The notes under the pieces were generated by a model that worked only from the letters and a program-made list of their open reading frames with translations, was not told the DNA's origin and ran no database searches. Positions 1-12,062 of a stretch of DNA of 64,000 bases are shown one piece after another. Source of the stretch: Montifringilla adamsi (Eukaryota; Chordata; Aves; Passeriformes; Passeridae); the NCBI GenBank assembly GCA_017590115.1, contig JAGGNK010013558.1, forward strand, positions 17,750,574 through 17,814,573, in the 5' to 3' direction. The position numbers and the translations under genes were made by a program. Each line of letters starts with the position of its first letter. Positions within the stretch are counted from its first letter, which is position 1.

Positions 1-487
1 CTCCATGCCGCAGAAATTCCTAGTGTCAAAGATTGTAGGACAGACTGTGATTTAGATGTGCAGGGAATTTGTGTATGTGATTTACATTAAAAACTACACA
101 AATAATCCATCTTCCCATGGGGGGAAAGAATGTACTTAGCAGAATGATAAAATATTTCCATACTTACGTTATGGGAGGAGACAGTTCTTTAAGTGGTGAT
201 TCTGACCCCATGGTTTACAAGAAAACATTCTTTGAGTTACTGTCACTGTTAAAACGAAGCTGTCCGTGGAGTCAGAAACTGAACTCTTGTTTTTCAATTG
301 CTGTCAGAGCCAGATCAGTGGCTTTGGGGTCAACGCCCCTTTCAGTCCCTGATGTTTTTCTGCATTATCTTTGCACTGAGGCAGCATGGACAATTCCTGG
401 TCAGGGTGACACCACTCAGCAGCACCGACACTGTGGGGCTGGAGCCATTGGTAGCACAGACCCTGATGGCTTCCACCACTCCACACC
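1..487. other. Intergenic, nothing recognised
   Basis: No exon, RNA gene or known repeat is recognisable here. The short open frames have no family resemblance and no convincing splice context. Confidence 0.5.
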
Positions 488-842
488 AAGATCATGGAAT
501 TGTTAGGGTTGGAAGGGATCTCTGGAGATCACCCAGTCCAGCCCCCTACCAAGGCAGGGTCATGCGGAGCATGGACACAGCTGGACGTGTCCAGGTGGGT
601 TTGGAACATTTCCAGAGAGGGAGACTCCACACCCTCTCTGGGCAGCTGTCCCAGTGCTCTGCCACACTCAACATAAAGATCTTCGTGGTGAGATGGAACT
701 TCTTGTGTTTTAATTTATGGATGCTGTTCCTATTCCTGTTGCTGAGCACCACCCAAAAGACCCTTGCACTAGCATCTTAGCACGCTGGGAGATATTTTTA
801 TGCATTAATGAGATCCCCTGTCAGTCTTCTCCAGGCTAACCC
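488..842 (-). mobile_element. CR1 LINE 3' fragment
   Basis: The + strand reads as the reverse complement of a CR1 3' end. It starts with a degenerate terminal motif (ATCATGGAAT) followed by GTTGGAAGGGATCTCTGGAG, runs through the 'CTCTCTGGGCAGCTGTCCCAGTGCTCTGCCACACTCA' type block, and finishes near TCTTCTCCAGGCTAACCCC at about 825-842. These are the hallmarks of the untranslated tail of chicken-repeat-1 elements. It is 5'-truncated and non-coding. Confidence 0.8.
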
Positions 843-1029
843 CAATAGGAAGGCACTGTGCTCTTGGAGAGTGTCCAAAGGAGGCCGCGAGGATGGGGAA
901 GGGTGTGGAAGGGAAGCTGTGTGAGGAGTGACGGGGACACTTGTTTTGTCCCGCCTGGAAGAGACGGAGAGACCTCATTGTGCTCTTCAACCTCCTCCCG
1001 AGGGACAGCAGAGGGGCAGACACTGCTCT

Positions 1030-1314
1030 CTTCCCTCTCGTGACCAGTGACAGGACCCGAGGGAACGACATAAAGATGAGCCAGGGGAGATTTAGGCTGG
1101 ATGTCAGGAGAAGGTTTTCAGGCTGGCCACTGGAAGGGGCTCCCCAAGGAATGGTCACGACCCCAAGGCTGCCAGAGCTCAAGAAGCGTTCGGACAACAC
1201 TCTGAGGCACCGGATGGGATTATTGGGGTGTCCTGCGCAGGGCTATCGGTTGGATTCAATGATCCTTTTGGGTGCCTTCCAACTCAGGTTCGCCGATAAT
1301 TCTATCATTTTATG
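1030..1314 (+). mobile_element. CR1 LINE 3' fragment abutting the MTFMT promoter
   Basis: This fragment is in sense orientation. It ends with GGATTCAATGATCCTTTTGG, then TGCCTTCCAACTCAGG, then a decayed terminal octamer run (ATTCTATCATTTTATGAC). This is the 3' terminus of CR1. The left boundary is approximate because the upstream part is diverged. The element stops about 90 bp before the MTFMT start codon and directly touches the CpG-rich promoter sequence. Confidence 0.75.
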
Positions 1315-1315
1315 A

Positions 1316-1560
1316 CTACGGCGGCGCCGCCTCAGCCCTCAGGGCAGCCCCGCCGCCGGGCGGGTCCCGCTGCGTCATCGCCGCGCGCGGCGGCAGCCCC
1401 GCGATGCGGGCCCGGGTGCTGCGCGCCGGGCGCGAGGCCGTGAGGGCGGCGGGGCCGCCATGGCGGGTCCTGTTCTTCGGCACCGACCGCTTCGCCGTGA
1501 CCACCCTGCGAGCCCTGCGGGCCGCCGGGTACCGCCCGGGCACGGGGCAGAGGGGTCTGA
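1316..1560 (+). promoter_or_regulatory. MTFMT: CpG-rich promoter and first exon of MTFMT
   Basis: Base composition changes sharply at about 1316 into GC- and CpG-dense sequence (GGCGGCGCCGCC and similar). No TATA box is visible, which fits the dispersed promoter of a housekeeping gene. Because a CR1 fragment ends at about 1314 and the coding sequence starts at 1404, the core promoter must be very short or use repeat-derived sequence. The exact transcription start is not visible. Confidence 0.6.
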
Positions 1561-4500
1561 GCGGAGACGGGGCCGGGAGAGAGGGGCAGAGGGGACACGG
1601 GAGACGGGGACGTGAGGGAGGAGCCTGAGGGAGGAGATGGACCCTGAGGGGCGCGGAGCCTAAGGGGACACGGCAGGGGCAGGGGAGGGTGAGAGAGGGG
1701 TGGGCACCGAGGGATGGGAGATGAGGGCTGGTGATGAGGCTCAGAGGTTATTGAGGGATGAGGTGGAGTCGCGCGGGAGGGACCGTGGGTTGGGCAGGGA
1801 GGATGGCAGAGAAGGGAGGGGGAAGGAGCCTGAGCGTGGGACAGGGACCGGGATCATGGAGACTGAGGGAATTGGCACAGGGGCACAGCGAGGGGTGGAG
1901 GTGACCCAGCCCTCGCCTCAGTCTGCCTGCACGACGCCTTCAACACGTTGTCCACCCCAGGGAGCCCAGCGAGGAGTCGCTCGTGTCCCGGCTGGAGGTG
2001 GTGACCCTGCCCTCCCGGCTGCCCAGGGACCTGCCCGTCAGGAGCTGTGCCAGGGAGCTCCAGCTGCCCGTGCACGAGTGGCCGCACACGGGACCCCTGG
2101 GGCAGTTTGATGTGGGTGTGGTGGCATCTTTTGGACGTCTCCTAAGCGAGGAGCTCATTCTGCAGTTCCCATAGTAAGTGTGTGGACAGGACATCTGTCA
2201 CTGCTTTGTTGGCAAAGCTGCACTCTCGTTTTGGGGCAGCATCTGTGACTTGCAGTAGGTGAGGTCAGCTTGCCTGGGTTGATATGCTTAGCCTGAGCGT
2301 TATTGCTGTCATTCATGGTGAAATTCAGTGTTCTTTGACACATGGGTGTAAATTTACGCAAATATCCAGCAGAATGTTTGCCTTTATTCCTCACGTCTCT
2401 TTCTGTGTTCGCTGAGAAAATGAGAAGTTTATATAGTGTGAATTTTCCTTCAAGTGCATATTTAAGCCAGTAACACATGAGAAGGTATGAGCAGATAGTA
2501 ATTTCACGAAATCTGTGTTGCACTCCATTTATGTATGTTTCCACACATTTTATGTATGTTACCACTCCTATTCTAACTTGTGAATATTTAATTCCAGTGG
2601 TGTGCTGAATGTCCATCCCAGCTGTCTCCCACGATGGCGTGGTCCTGCACCCATAGTCCACACAGTGCTTCATGGTGATAAGGTGACTGGGGTGACAATT
2701 ATGGAAATAAGACCAAAAAGGTAGGTTTGGTGTCCTTTGCAGACGACTCACTATTGCTGTTGCCTCTCAGGGCTTTAAATAATCACTGCTGAAGTAATAA
2801 TTTAACTCATTCTACATAGCCACATTTTTTTTAATGTATGTGGTTAATTTTAAAGTTTGAAACACTTTATAATGTTCATCTAAGTATATGAGATTTGCCA
2901 CAATTACAGTATTTTAATAAGTGTGTAATTTGCACTCCAGGCTTGTTCTCTAATTCTTAGCAGTATCACAGGGAACAGACAGAGAACAGTCACACAGTTT
3001 TATCAGTAGGCTTGGTATGACAGGACAGAAAAGATCTGCTTGTCAAACTTCAGAGTCACCTGTAACGTCCTGTAAGTGGACAGAAGATAAGAAATTGCCT
3101 GACCAGGCATGAGGAAGATATGTTTTGGTTTCAGCCCAAGCTCTGCCTTAAAAGGCTTGTGAAAAGACATTATTCTGATTTCCTTTTCTTTCTTAGATGC
3201 TTGTCTAATAATAGATTTCAGAAAGGTGTGAAACTTGAGTATTTCAGGTTGTTTCTTCTGAGATCTCATGTTCTGAGCTGCAAATTGTGTGTTCATGTCA
3301 GTCTCAGCTTGCTGAGGAGAATCTTGGTGCCAAGATTGGTATTCTCTTCCTTGTGTTGTCTTGTGAACCAAACATTTGATAACATGAAATGACATCTGAA
3401 AAATAGTTTTAGAGCGGATAAAAAAGGATAATTAGTAACTGAGCTAATGCATTGAATGCAGACTTTTGAACTGCTAATTAGCTTCAGCTTCTCCAGTAAG
3501 GTTGTATGTTTTCTACCTTGCAGGTTCGATGTAGGTCCAATTATTAAGCAAGAAGAGGTCGCTGTTCCTCCCCACTGTACGGCACAGGAGCTGGAAGGGA
3601 TGTTGGCAAAGATGGGTGCAAGCATGGTAAAGTCCTGCCAGCTGTGTCACTTCTGACTGGTACTTTGCTTTTAACATGCAGTTCTGTGCAAACAGAATTC
3701 TTGCTAATCTTGTTCTGAGCTGGCTCCAAGTTTAGGAGGAGGATGGTGTGAAATTTGGTGTTTGTGAGCACTTTGCCGTGCTAGGAGGAGAGCTCAGTGG
3801 TCTGTGATCAGGCGTCAGTGTCCATCCCACGTGTTGCTGTTGTGTTTCTGTTCAGTGAGGAACCCAAATGCTGTTTGTGGAAACAGTGCAGGTGCTTTCT
3901 TTTAAATGAATATCTGCTTTTTTATTTTAATCGTCAGCTTTTGTTCTTTTCTGGGACTAATATCAGAGATGAGATCATCCATTAAAAAAACCTGTGTTTT
4001 TTTGTTGTGATTCAGTGGGAAGATGTCTTTACTGTCTCTGTGTCAAGGATACGCATTTTCTGAATATACTGAGGCAATTTTCTAAAAGCTCACAGGACAG
4101 TTTCACTGTTGAAAAATTAAGGTTTGCTTTGTTTATTATTGATTAAACTTAGCTTGACTAATACTCTGTACAAAATTTAATTTTGCAGCTGTTAGCAGTT
4201 TTGAAGAACTTGCCTGAAAGTTTAAAAAATAAAAAAGAGCAGCCAAAAGACGGAGTAACGTTTGGTAGGTACAAATTGTTTTTAATGTGACTTGTTCATT
4301 TTTTCCTTTATCAGCAGGAAAATGAAAGTTTCCTGCCATGCTGGGTTGTATTTTTTTAGATTCATTTCTCAATATGCTCTCTTCACTGCCTTCTCTGGCT
4401 TAAAAAAGTCATACAGGAGAAAAATGCTTCAGAATTCTTCAGACTTAGTACATTAATTTTTTTTCCAGTTATTTGTACGACATCAAAATCACTATTGATG

Positions 4501-6422
4501 TCACAAGATCTGAGTTCATTATTCTTCCTTGTTGTAATGCAGACAGAAGGGTTAGAACTGTTCTTATAAGCATGATACAAGTTTGCAGTGCAATGGGTAA
4601 ATAAAGAGAACAGCTGAGAATAAAAAAATAATCCAAACTGAGGTTTTTACAAAATCTTTTCTCCAGTTTTTGTCTGAGGTGCCTTGGCTGGATCATAGAC
4701 CCACTATTGGTCAGGAAAAACTGAGGTCTAAAATAGGATAATTAGTACACCTGTTTGCTAAAAGATGCAAAGCAAAATAAGAAGTCTTCTAATTTCTCTT
4801 TTCCTCACAGCTCCTAAAATCTCTATAACGAAGAGTTGTATAAAATGGGAAGAGCAAACAGCTGCACAAATAATTAAACTGCATCGTGCAATAGGAAGTA
4901 TGGTGAGACTGGATTTTTTGGAACCCTTTTCTGTCCTATAGCATGACTGAGTTTGGTGTAGATATTTTAACTAATCACTATACCTCAATTTTAGTTATTT
5001 TAGCCTCTGTAATCTTGCATGTGTTCTAAAATCCTGGTAGTTTGTCATTAGATGTGGAATTAATGTGCAGGAGAATTTTTGTGGGCTTGATCCCAAGTGT
5101 AAAATCAGCTCAAAAATTTTATATTTTTTTGCTAGCTCTGAGATTTTCCCTCAGAGGAGGTTTGGAATGTTACAGTGACATCTCTGCGTGGCAGTAAACA
5201 GTGCAGACAGCCACAGTGAAGAGCAGTTGTAGCTCATTGCTTAACTCATTTCTGCATAGGCTAATGGTTTGAGTTGAGGAAGGGTAAGGAAAACTAAGTC
5301 TGATAAGGAAGATCTCTTATCTAGACATACAGCTAAGTTGTCCCTTAATGTTATTATCACAGGTATTTTACCTAAGGAAAAAATAGCTTGGAAATGTGAA
5401 AATATTCTGAATGTGTCTTCTGTTTCTGTTTTCAGTTTCCTTTGCAGACACTCTGGAAGGGTACTACCATTAAACTCCTGGATTTTGTGGAAGTGGATAA
5501 TATCCCTGATTTTTCTGGTATTTACTCTTAAATTATTAAAATTTTTAAACCATTTTCTTTAAGAATCTGAGTACCATGTGGGCCAAGGTGTGTGACTGAT
5601 CAGGGCTTAGTGAGTGTTCATGGATCAGATATGGAGTAGTGCCAGAGAATGACTGTTCTGATTGTTTCTGTTCATTTGGTTATAATAAAACACAGAATAC
5701 AATAAAATGTTTTTCAGCAAAATAGTGACTCAAGATGATTATCATGCTTCAAAGGAACAGAAGTGTTTCAAACCTTTTCTGTACTTTTTGGCATAAAAAT
5801 GCAGGATGATCTTTCTTTGCTTTTAGATCAAATACAAAATGACTGTGAAATTGTTCCTGGTTCAGTGCTGTTCCATAAAATGTCCCAAACATTGATAGCT
5901 CGCTGCAAGGTAGGCTTTCCCTATTTGTTTTACATTCACTGCCCTAAAGATGAGTTTTTTAGTATTTGTGTGGTGTGTAACTTTTGTCTTAATTGTCCAT
6001 TGTTAGTCTCTGTACTAGTTTAGATCAGCACCAAATGTTTTATTTGATACCTCAAATTTTTAATTTCCATTAACAGTCTTGGCACATTTGCAGGCAAGAA
6101 TTTGACTTGTTAGCCTGTTAACATTAAATAAAATGTATTCTGTAAGCCAGCCTATGGGAGATAAAGATAGTTTAAACATGGAAGGAGCTTACTGCCTTTT
6201 TTTGTTTGTTTTTATTTTTAGGAAGGCTGGGTTGGAATCAAAACAGTTGTTTTAAAGAAGAAGCTTACAGCAGTTGACTTCTACAATGGATATATGCACT
6301 CTTGGTTCCAGCAGAATCCAAGAACAGTTCATCAGGAATGCAGATTTCAAACAATCAAACTTAGCATGGCAAAAAAGACTCTGAAAGAGAGGGGAATATT
6401 GGCACAGGATATAAAGCAATAA
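1404..6422 (+). CDS. MTFMT: Mitochondrial methionyl-tRNA formyltransferase, 9 exons
   Basis: The enzyme transfers a formyl group from 10-formyl-tetrahydrofolate to Met-tRNA(Met) in the mitochondrial matrix, which is needed to start mitochondrial translation. Coding exons: 1404-1528, 1961-2173, 2598-2720, 3524-3626, 4189-4264, 4811-4902, 5436-5517, 5827-5909, 6222-6422. All introns are GT-AG, the phases join without error, and the sum is 1098 bp (365 aa plus TAA). The first ~18 residues are Arg/Ala-rich, as in a mitochondrial targeting peptide. Then come [11 protein letters not shown] and, at 113-128, [16 protein letters not shown]. Asn117, His119 and Asp156 (RFDVGPI) match the catalytic Asn-His-Asp of the family. 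The C-terminal tRNA-binding domain follows, with [11 protein letters not shown]. The human protein is 389 aa; the difference is mostly at the N-terminus. The donor of exon 1 (GTACCG) is weak but gives the right phase. It runs towards CILP (tail to tail). Confidence 0.96.
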
Positions 6423-6615
6423 ATGTATTTTTTAATGTCTGTAAGTTAATATAAAATATTTCAAAGCCCGCCTATAACATTCAACTTAATTAAGGGATTT
6501 CTTCCCATAGTGTTTGATCTGATTGTCATCTACATGTTTTCATGGTGGCTTCCTGAAGATACTTCTTCTTTTTCCCCACTTAGGAAGAGAATCTCCATGA
6601 GTGTTGTAGATATTG

Positions 6616-6648
6616 AATAAATCCCTGTTTCCACTGTTGAGAAATAAA
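6616..6648 (+). terminator. MTFMT: MTFMT polyadenylation signals
   Basis: Two AATAAA hexamers lie at 6616-6621 and 6643-6648, about 200 nt after the MTFMT stop codon. Either would give a short 3' UTR. No better signal lies closer to the stop codon. Confidence 0.6.
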
Positions 6649-6659
6649 TTTATTTTTAT

Positions 6660-9600
6660 ACTACATTTTCAGGGTTTTTTTGAGGACTTTGGTGTAATTT
6701 TCTTCAGGCATAAGTTTTGGACAATTACTTTAATCTGGAAATACTAAAATCCAGTGAGCTTTTTTAATGCTTACCGAGACTTAGACTGTCTAGTTTGATA
6801 TTCTTGTGGAGCCTAAAATTCTCTTTGTATCCCTGCATTGAGGTGACTAACTTAGCTGGGAACATAAGTATCTTTCCCTGTCCATCATGATTTTCTTCCT
6901 TCCCCTTTCTGTTTTCATGTCCTGAGATACATCCCCTTTAAAGTTTTTGTGCCCTCTATCCAGAAAATTTGTGTTCTACTGTTTCACTTTCTGATGGGAG
7001 AGGTTTTTACCTGATGAGGAGTTGTTAATCTAATCCAAGATTTTCCTCAATCTGTCTTCGCTTAATGGCCTATACAAGGAGTATTTCATGTCAAGAACCC
7101 CAAAACTTGTGATTCTTACACTTTCTTTTCTTAAAAGAGGTAATGTAGGACTGAGCATAACAGCAGAGCAAAGACTGGCCGTATCTTAGGAGCTGTTCTA
7201 ATATTTGCTAACTTTTTCCTGCTTTTTGTAAGTTCTACTGAAGTAAAAGCAAAAAATGTAGAAAAATGTGTCATATCACAAGGATTAAAATGTTTCTGAA
7301 GAAGCATCTGTTAAAGCAGCTGCTGCACTATTTTTCTTCTACTGCCATTAGACCATCAATTAATTGCCTCTGACAGGTTTTCCAAAACACATGGTCCTCC
7401 AAGAAATCCAAGCCTATGAATCAGAGTCAAAAATTGGAAACAACAGCAAGGTGGAAGTCAGGCTCCTGTAGAGAATTCCTGTTGTTCCTGACCGCAGACT
7501 CAGTGCAGTTTGTGCTGCAGAAATTCTAAATCTGGCAAGTTTGCTTCCAAGAAAATTATGTATTTTTATATTTTGCTCCCTGCTACCTTTTGCAAGTGCG
7601 AGTTGTGGAGTCGCTTTGTTTTTATTGTGCTCAGATCAGTCTGGAAATGTTAGTAACTGCTTTATGCCAATAGAAGTGTGAGTGGGTCAGTGAGTTTTCT
7701 GTGGGTTTGTGGGGGTAGTGGGTGGTTTGGAGAGTTCCCTGGGGCTTGCTACCTCTCTGTATGGCAAAACCCCACCACCACAATTTAGAGACAATTTTGA
7801 GCACTAATGATAGAGTTTTGGACTTAAGTGTTTTAGTTTACTGGGACTCAACAATTTCAGTGTTTCAGGATCCAACTTTTCAGATGTTCCAGTTCCTTAG
7901 GCACTAGAAAATTAGTTCTTGTTCATTATAATCTGAGCAAAGTGAACAGTGAAGCATGACTCCCACAGAAAGAATGCAGTGAAAAAAGTTCAGGCAAAAT
8001 AGTCCAGGTTAAAGGCTTTTAGATAACCAAACTGTTAAATCAATAGCTTCTTCCTAGCAGTGACATGAGGAAAACTCTTTTAACTCCTTTGTGTATCTCT
8101 CATCCTCAGTTTTAGGTCATGTCCGGTGTGAGACCTATTGCTGGCAGACAATAATCTGGCTCTCACTAAAGCATAAAGCAACAGGAAGAGTTTGCCTGTG
8201 TTTTTGGGAAGTTCGAGGTGGCATGTGCCCAGAATCCCTGTAGATGGAGCTCGCTGCATCCCTTTTGGGTGAAAACCAAGGACAGCTGGACTGAAGATGG
8301 TGAAAATCTGGTACAGAACGCCTTCAGTTAGTTGTTTAATAGTGAATAATGTCTAAACCATATTTCAGCCAGGATCCCATGTACTTGTAACTTAATCTTT
8401 TGATCTGTGCAGAGTTTGCTGTAAGGCTTCTTTTGCTTTCTGTGTGAGAGGTTATAAAAGATTAGACCATTCTGAGTTGTGTAATGTCCTAGCTCTGAAT
8501 ATGCACAACTTTACCCAAGTCATTTTATGGAGCAAAAGAAGGTAAGATTAATTTATTTTTTTATGGAGAAAGTCTTTGGCATGCTATTTTTGGCATGGTA
8601 GAGAAGTTTTAAATGGAATTGGTGTTCCCCAGGCAGCTGTTAGCCAAAATGTCTCTTTGGAAACTTTGCTTTCACCTGGCTCTGCAGGGATTTAACTCAG
8701 TAAGTAATGAAAATCTGATTATTTTTGCAGACAAAACAAAAATGGGGCATTCACTGATGAAGTGTGGAATAGCATGTCAGGGTTGACTGGAACACAGACA
8801 CAGTGATTTGATCCCCAGTACCACTGATGAGGTTGAGTACAGCTACCCTGGCCATTGGAACAGGATCTTAGCGAAATAAAACAGTTGTCCTCCTCTCAGA
8901 GGAGAGAGGGAAAGCAACTGAGGTATTCACAGACCCAATGTCCACTATAGCTCAGTTTAACATCACTGGAACCAAATTACTGGCAGAACTGCAACATACT
9001 TGGGCACCAGAAGGGCTCTGGTGTTGGATAGGGATGATTTCATCATGGATTTCAAATAAATGTTAGTAGAGAGAGTGATATTTCCTAGGGTGCTGGTGAC
9101 TCACAATTAGATGCATCTGTTTCATGTTCCGCAACCTTACTACTCCCCCTGCTTCCTAGGAAACCTCTTTATTCCTGTTTTCTGAATACATTACAAATAA
9201 ATAAAAAGTGTAAGTGACTAATCAGAGAAGTACTTGAGCCTTTTTATAAAGTTGTTTGCAAAATCTCCCAATAATTTGCTGGTTGAGGCCAGACAAGAAT
9301 ATCTCTCCTTTTGTTTATCCTATCTGCTAGTGTCCTGATAGCTTCTGGGAAGCAATAGTTTCCTTCAAAAACAGGAGGGATAGGTCACTGGATTTATCTG
9401 CGGATTGGAAACTAAGTGACCTTAATGGGAGATGCTTTGCTATTAGCCACAAACCTGCTGATGTTTAGGAGCCAGGTCTCCTTCTTCAGCCTGTTCCTCA
9501 AGGTTGGTGGTCCAAAGGCTAAGGCCAAGGGAGGAGCTGAGTCCCAGCCTTCCTGCATTCCTCCAGCTGATGCTCTCTGGTCTGTGGGAGTGTGCATTGG

Positions 9601-11650
9601 GTCTCAGGCTGCAGAAAGGACACTGCCATACACCGACCATAAACACAAGCTGGAGGAGTCAGAACTGACATGGAACTGTAGCATAAAATTTGTGTGAGTA
9701 GCAGATGTGAGGACCCTGCTGTAGCTTTGCTCCTGTATAAACTTTTCTTCATGTATTTGGGATGGTGGCTCATCAGTAATGCTGAAGTGTTAGCACGGAG
9801 TTGTGGTTATGTCATGGTTGTTTTCTGTTGGTAGTGCTTAAGCACCCGTGTTTGAAACCTCTGTCTTGCTTTGTGTCCAGCACAGTCTGCCAGAAGCCTC
9901 CTGGGAGAGCTCAGGGACTCAGTGAGTGCACAGATTAGTTTGTTCCTCCAAGCCAGTGCTAAGCTGCAGAGGGGGGACAGTTTGGGGAAACTTGGAGAGC
10001 TTCTGGCTGTTTCAGGCTGTAGGGCTGTGACTATTTCAGTGCTGTTAAACACACATTTCTCCCCAGAAGGAAGAGCCCTGTAGTCTGCTGTGTTTGACTG
10101 GCAAGCCAACATGCAGCACAGGGATCAGATACTGAGCCTGCTTTCATCCATTTATCTCCTGGGTTTGTCTGTAGAAGTCATTTGTGTTACTTCACTCTCA
10201 AAGTGATGAAACTAAGTTTGGGATTTGGCTGTCTGTCTGCAGAGGAGGAGGGGAGCAGAGGGAAGAGACATTTCTCTGTGCAAGCCAAGAGCTCTGTGGG
10301 AAGGTCCAAGCTAATGCTCCCCACTGGCTGCCTTGGCTCCAGCTGCTGCCAAGCCCTTGCAGCAGACTAGACACAAAAGAAAACACATTGAGTCTAAATT
10401 CATTGGTATGAAGAGGATGTGCCAGAGTATTCCACAGCTATTCCTTTTCTGCTTCTCTTTGATAACTGTCAATTTGCATAAAAAAGTGTTAAGGGTTTTT
10501 TTTTTTCACCTGTTAAGGCATAATTCAGCCTGCCCTGTGTCAGACCTGAGAACAAGTTTGCTGAACACTATTGAAAGATTCCTGATGCCCTTGGTGGGCA
10601 GTGGGTATGGCAGCTTAGGCCTAGAACTGCCTTCATATCCATAGGAGGGGATTAGGTAGGAGAGGGAAATCCATGTTGGAGCATGTGTTTGAATTCCAGT
10701 TTGCAACCAATTGCACTGCCCACCTTTTTATGATCTCTCTTGTTTTGGTGTCAGAGACTTGCAGGTTTGTCTGCATCCCAAAAGTTCATTGTCAGTGTTT
10801 GCCTGTAAACATGAGATGTCTTCTGTGCTGTGAGGCCCTTGATTTCACTCTAGGAAGGGTGGGGGGTTGAAAGGACAATTTAATAGGTCACTTGGAGAGG
10901 GATCACTGACCCCTTCTGTGGCCAGCTGTACCTTCAGCTAAGAGCAGCTTCTTGCCAGCTGCTTATGCTCACTGCTGCTGAGTGTGGAGGGAAGCCTGTC
11001 TTCTCCCTATCTCCACCCAGCACTGCTCTACATTGTCTGGTTTCCTATCATCCTTAAAGCACAAAATTCCAGCCCTCCTTTCCCTCTGTCTTGTGCCACT
11101 CCTTAATTCATCCCTGCCCAGACCTGCTGCTCTGATTCTCCCAGAACCATTGCTGACTTTCGACTTGTCAAGCTGGGGAGAGATTCCCTGACTGCAGCAT
11201 GCCATGGCCAAACCCTGGAGCTGCAGGAGAGCCAGACATCCACAAAACCCCTCACCCATATCCAGGATCAGTCTCACACTGATAAAGTTGTGACCTGTTT
11301 GTGAACAGAAAGATGAAATCCTGCAGCTTATTCTTTGCTCAGCTCTACATGTGGTTTATTTGCTTGGGCATTTCAAACACAAAAGTGACACACATTGTCA
11401 AAGTTACAAAATTACTTTTTTTATTAACCTACCCTATCATAGAGCATAGATTTTCTTGTCAAATAATGCAAGAAGCAAGAGAAAATTTCAGCTGTATCTA
11501 TGTGGAGCCTACAAATCCACATGGCTTCTCTGTGCTATTGAGCATGTGAGTTCTTAAAAATGCAGCTGCCAGTAGTTTAGCTTGAATACAGTAATTCTAA
11601 AACAAGCTAGAAATAAATAAAATACTTACATTTCAAGTACAAAACCTTGC
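6660..11650. other. Intergenic between MTFMT and CILP
   Basis: This is AT-rich single-copy DNA between two convergent genes. I see no exon with family resemblance, no tRNA box and no recognisable CR1 end. Short open frames (for example 9416-9697) have no conserved motif. The right end grades into the probable CILP 3' UTR. Confidence 0.5.
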
Positions 11651-11676
11651 AGTTGAATTCAGTATGAGGAAATCAG

Positions 11677-11682
11677 TTTATT
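11677..11682 (-). terminator. CILP: Candidate CILP polyadenylation signal
   Basis: TTTATT on the + strand is AATAAA on the CILP strand, about 380 nt after the stop codon at 12063. A second AATAAA (in GTTAATAAAAAAAG) lies further downstream near 11420. Which one is used cannot be decided from sequence. Confidence 0.35.
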
Positions 11683-12062
11683 CCTTTTCATGTTACCAAC
11701 TACTGTACAGGTACTTGGGCTGGCAAAGTCTGCAGATGCAGAACAGAAGAATGTTTTATGTACATCACTTAATTGAATTATGTGTTTAGTCTTCCCTTCA
11801 GGCTATCATGTGAAGCTGTTTAATGTCAGGCGGAAAGAAGATTTTTATGGATGCATTTAATAAGACACAAACTTACTACCTCTGCTGGGCCCCAATTCTC
11901 ACGTCTTTTCTTTCTGGTGGGGGGAAAAAAAATGGCACCTTAATTATGTCTCATAAATAATGACACCTACCAGCTTTCAGTTACGTTATTTAGCAGGTTG
12001 ATGTTACTTTCAAATTGTATTTAATTGAGCGTGAGTGACTTTACCAATGCTCCTATACAGCT

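Noticed and set aside
2155..2751. Minus-strand open frame of 198 codons
   Set aside because: It runs antisense through MTFMT exon 3 and introns, with no family resemblance.
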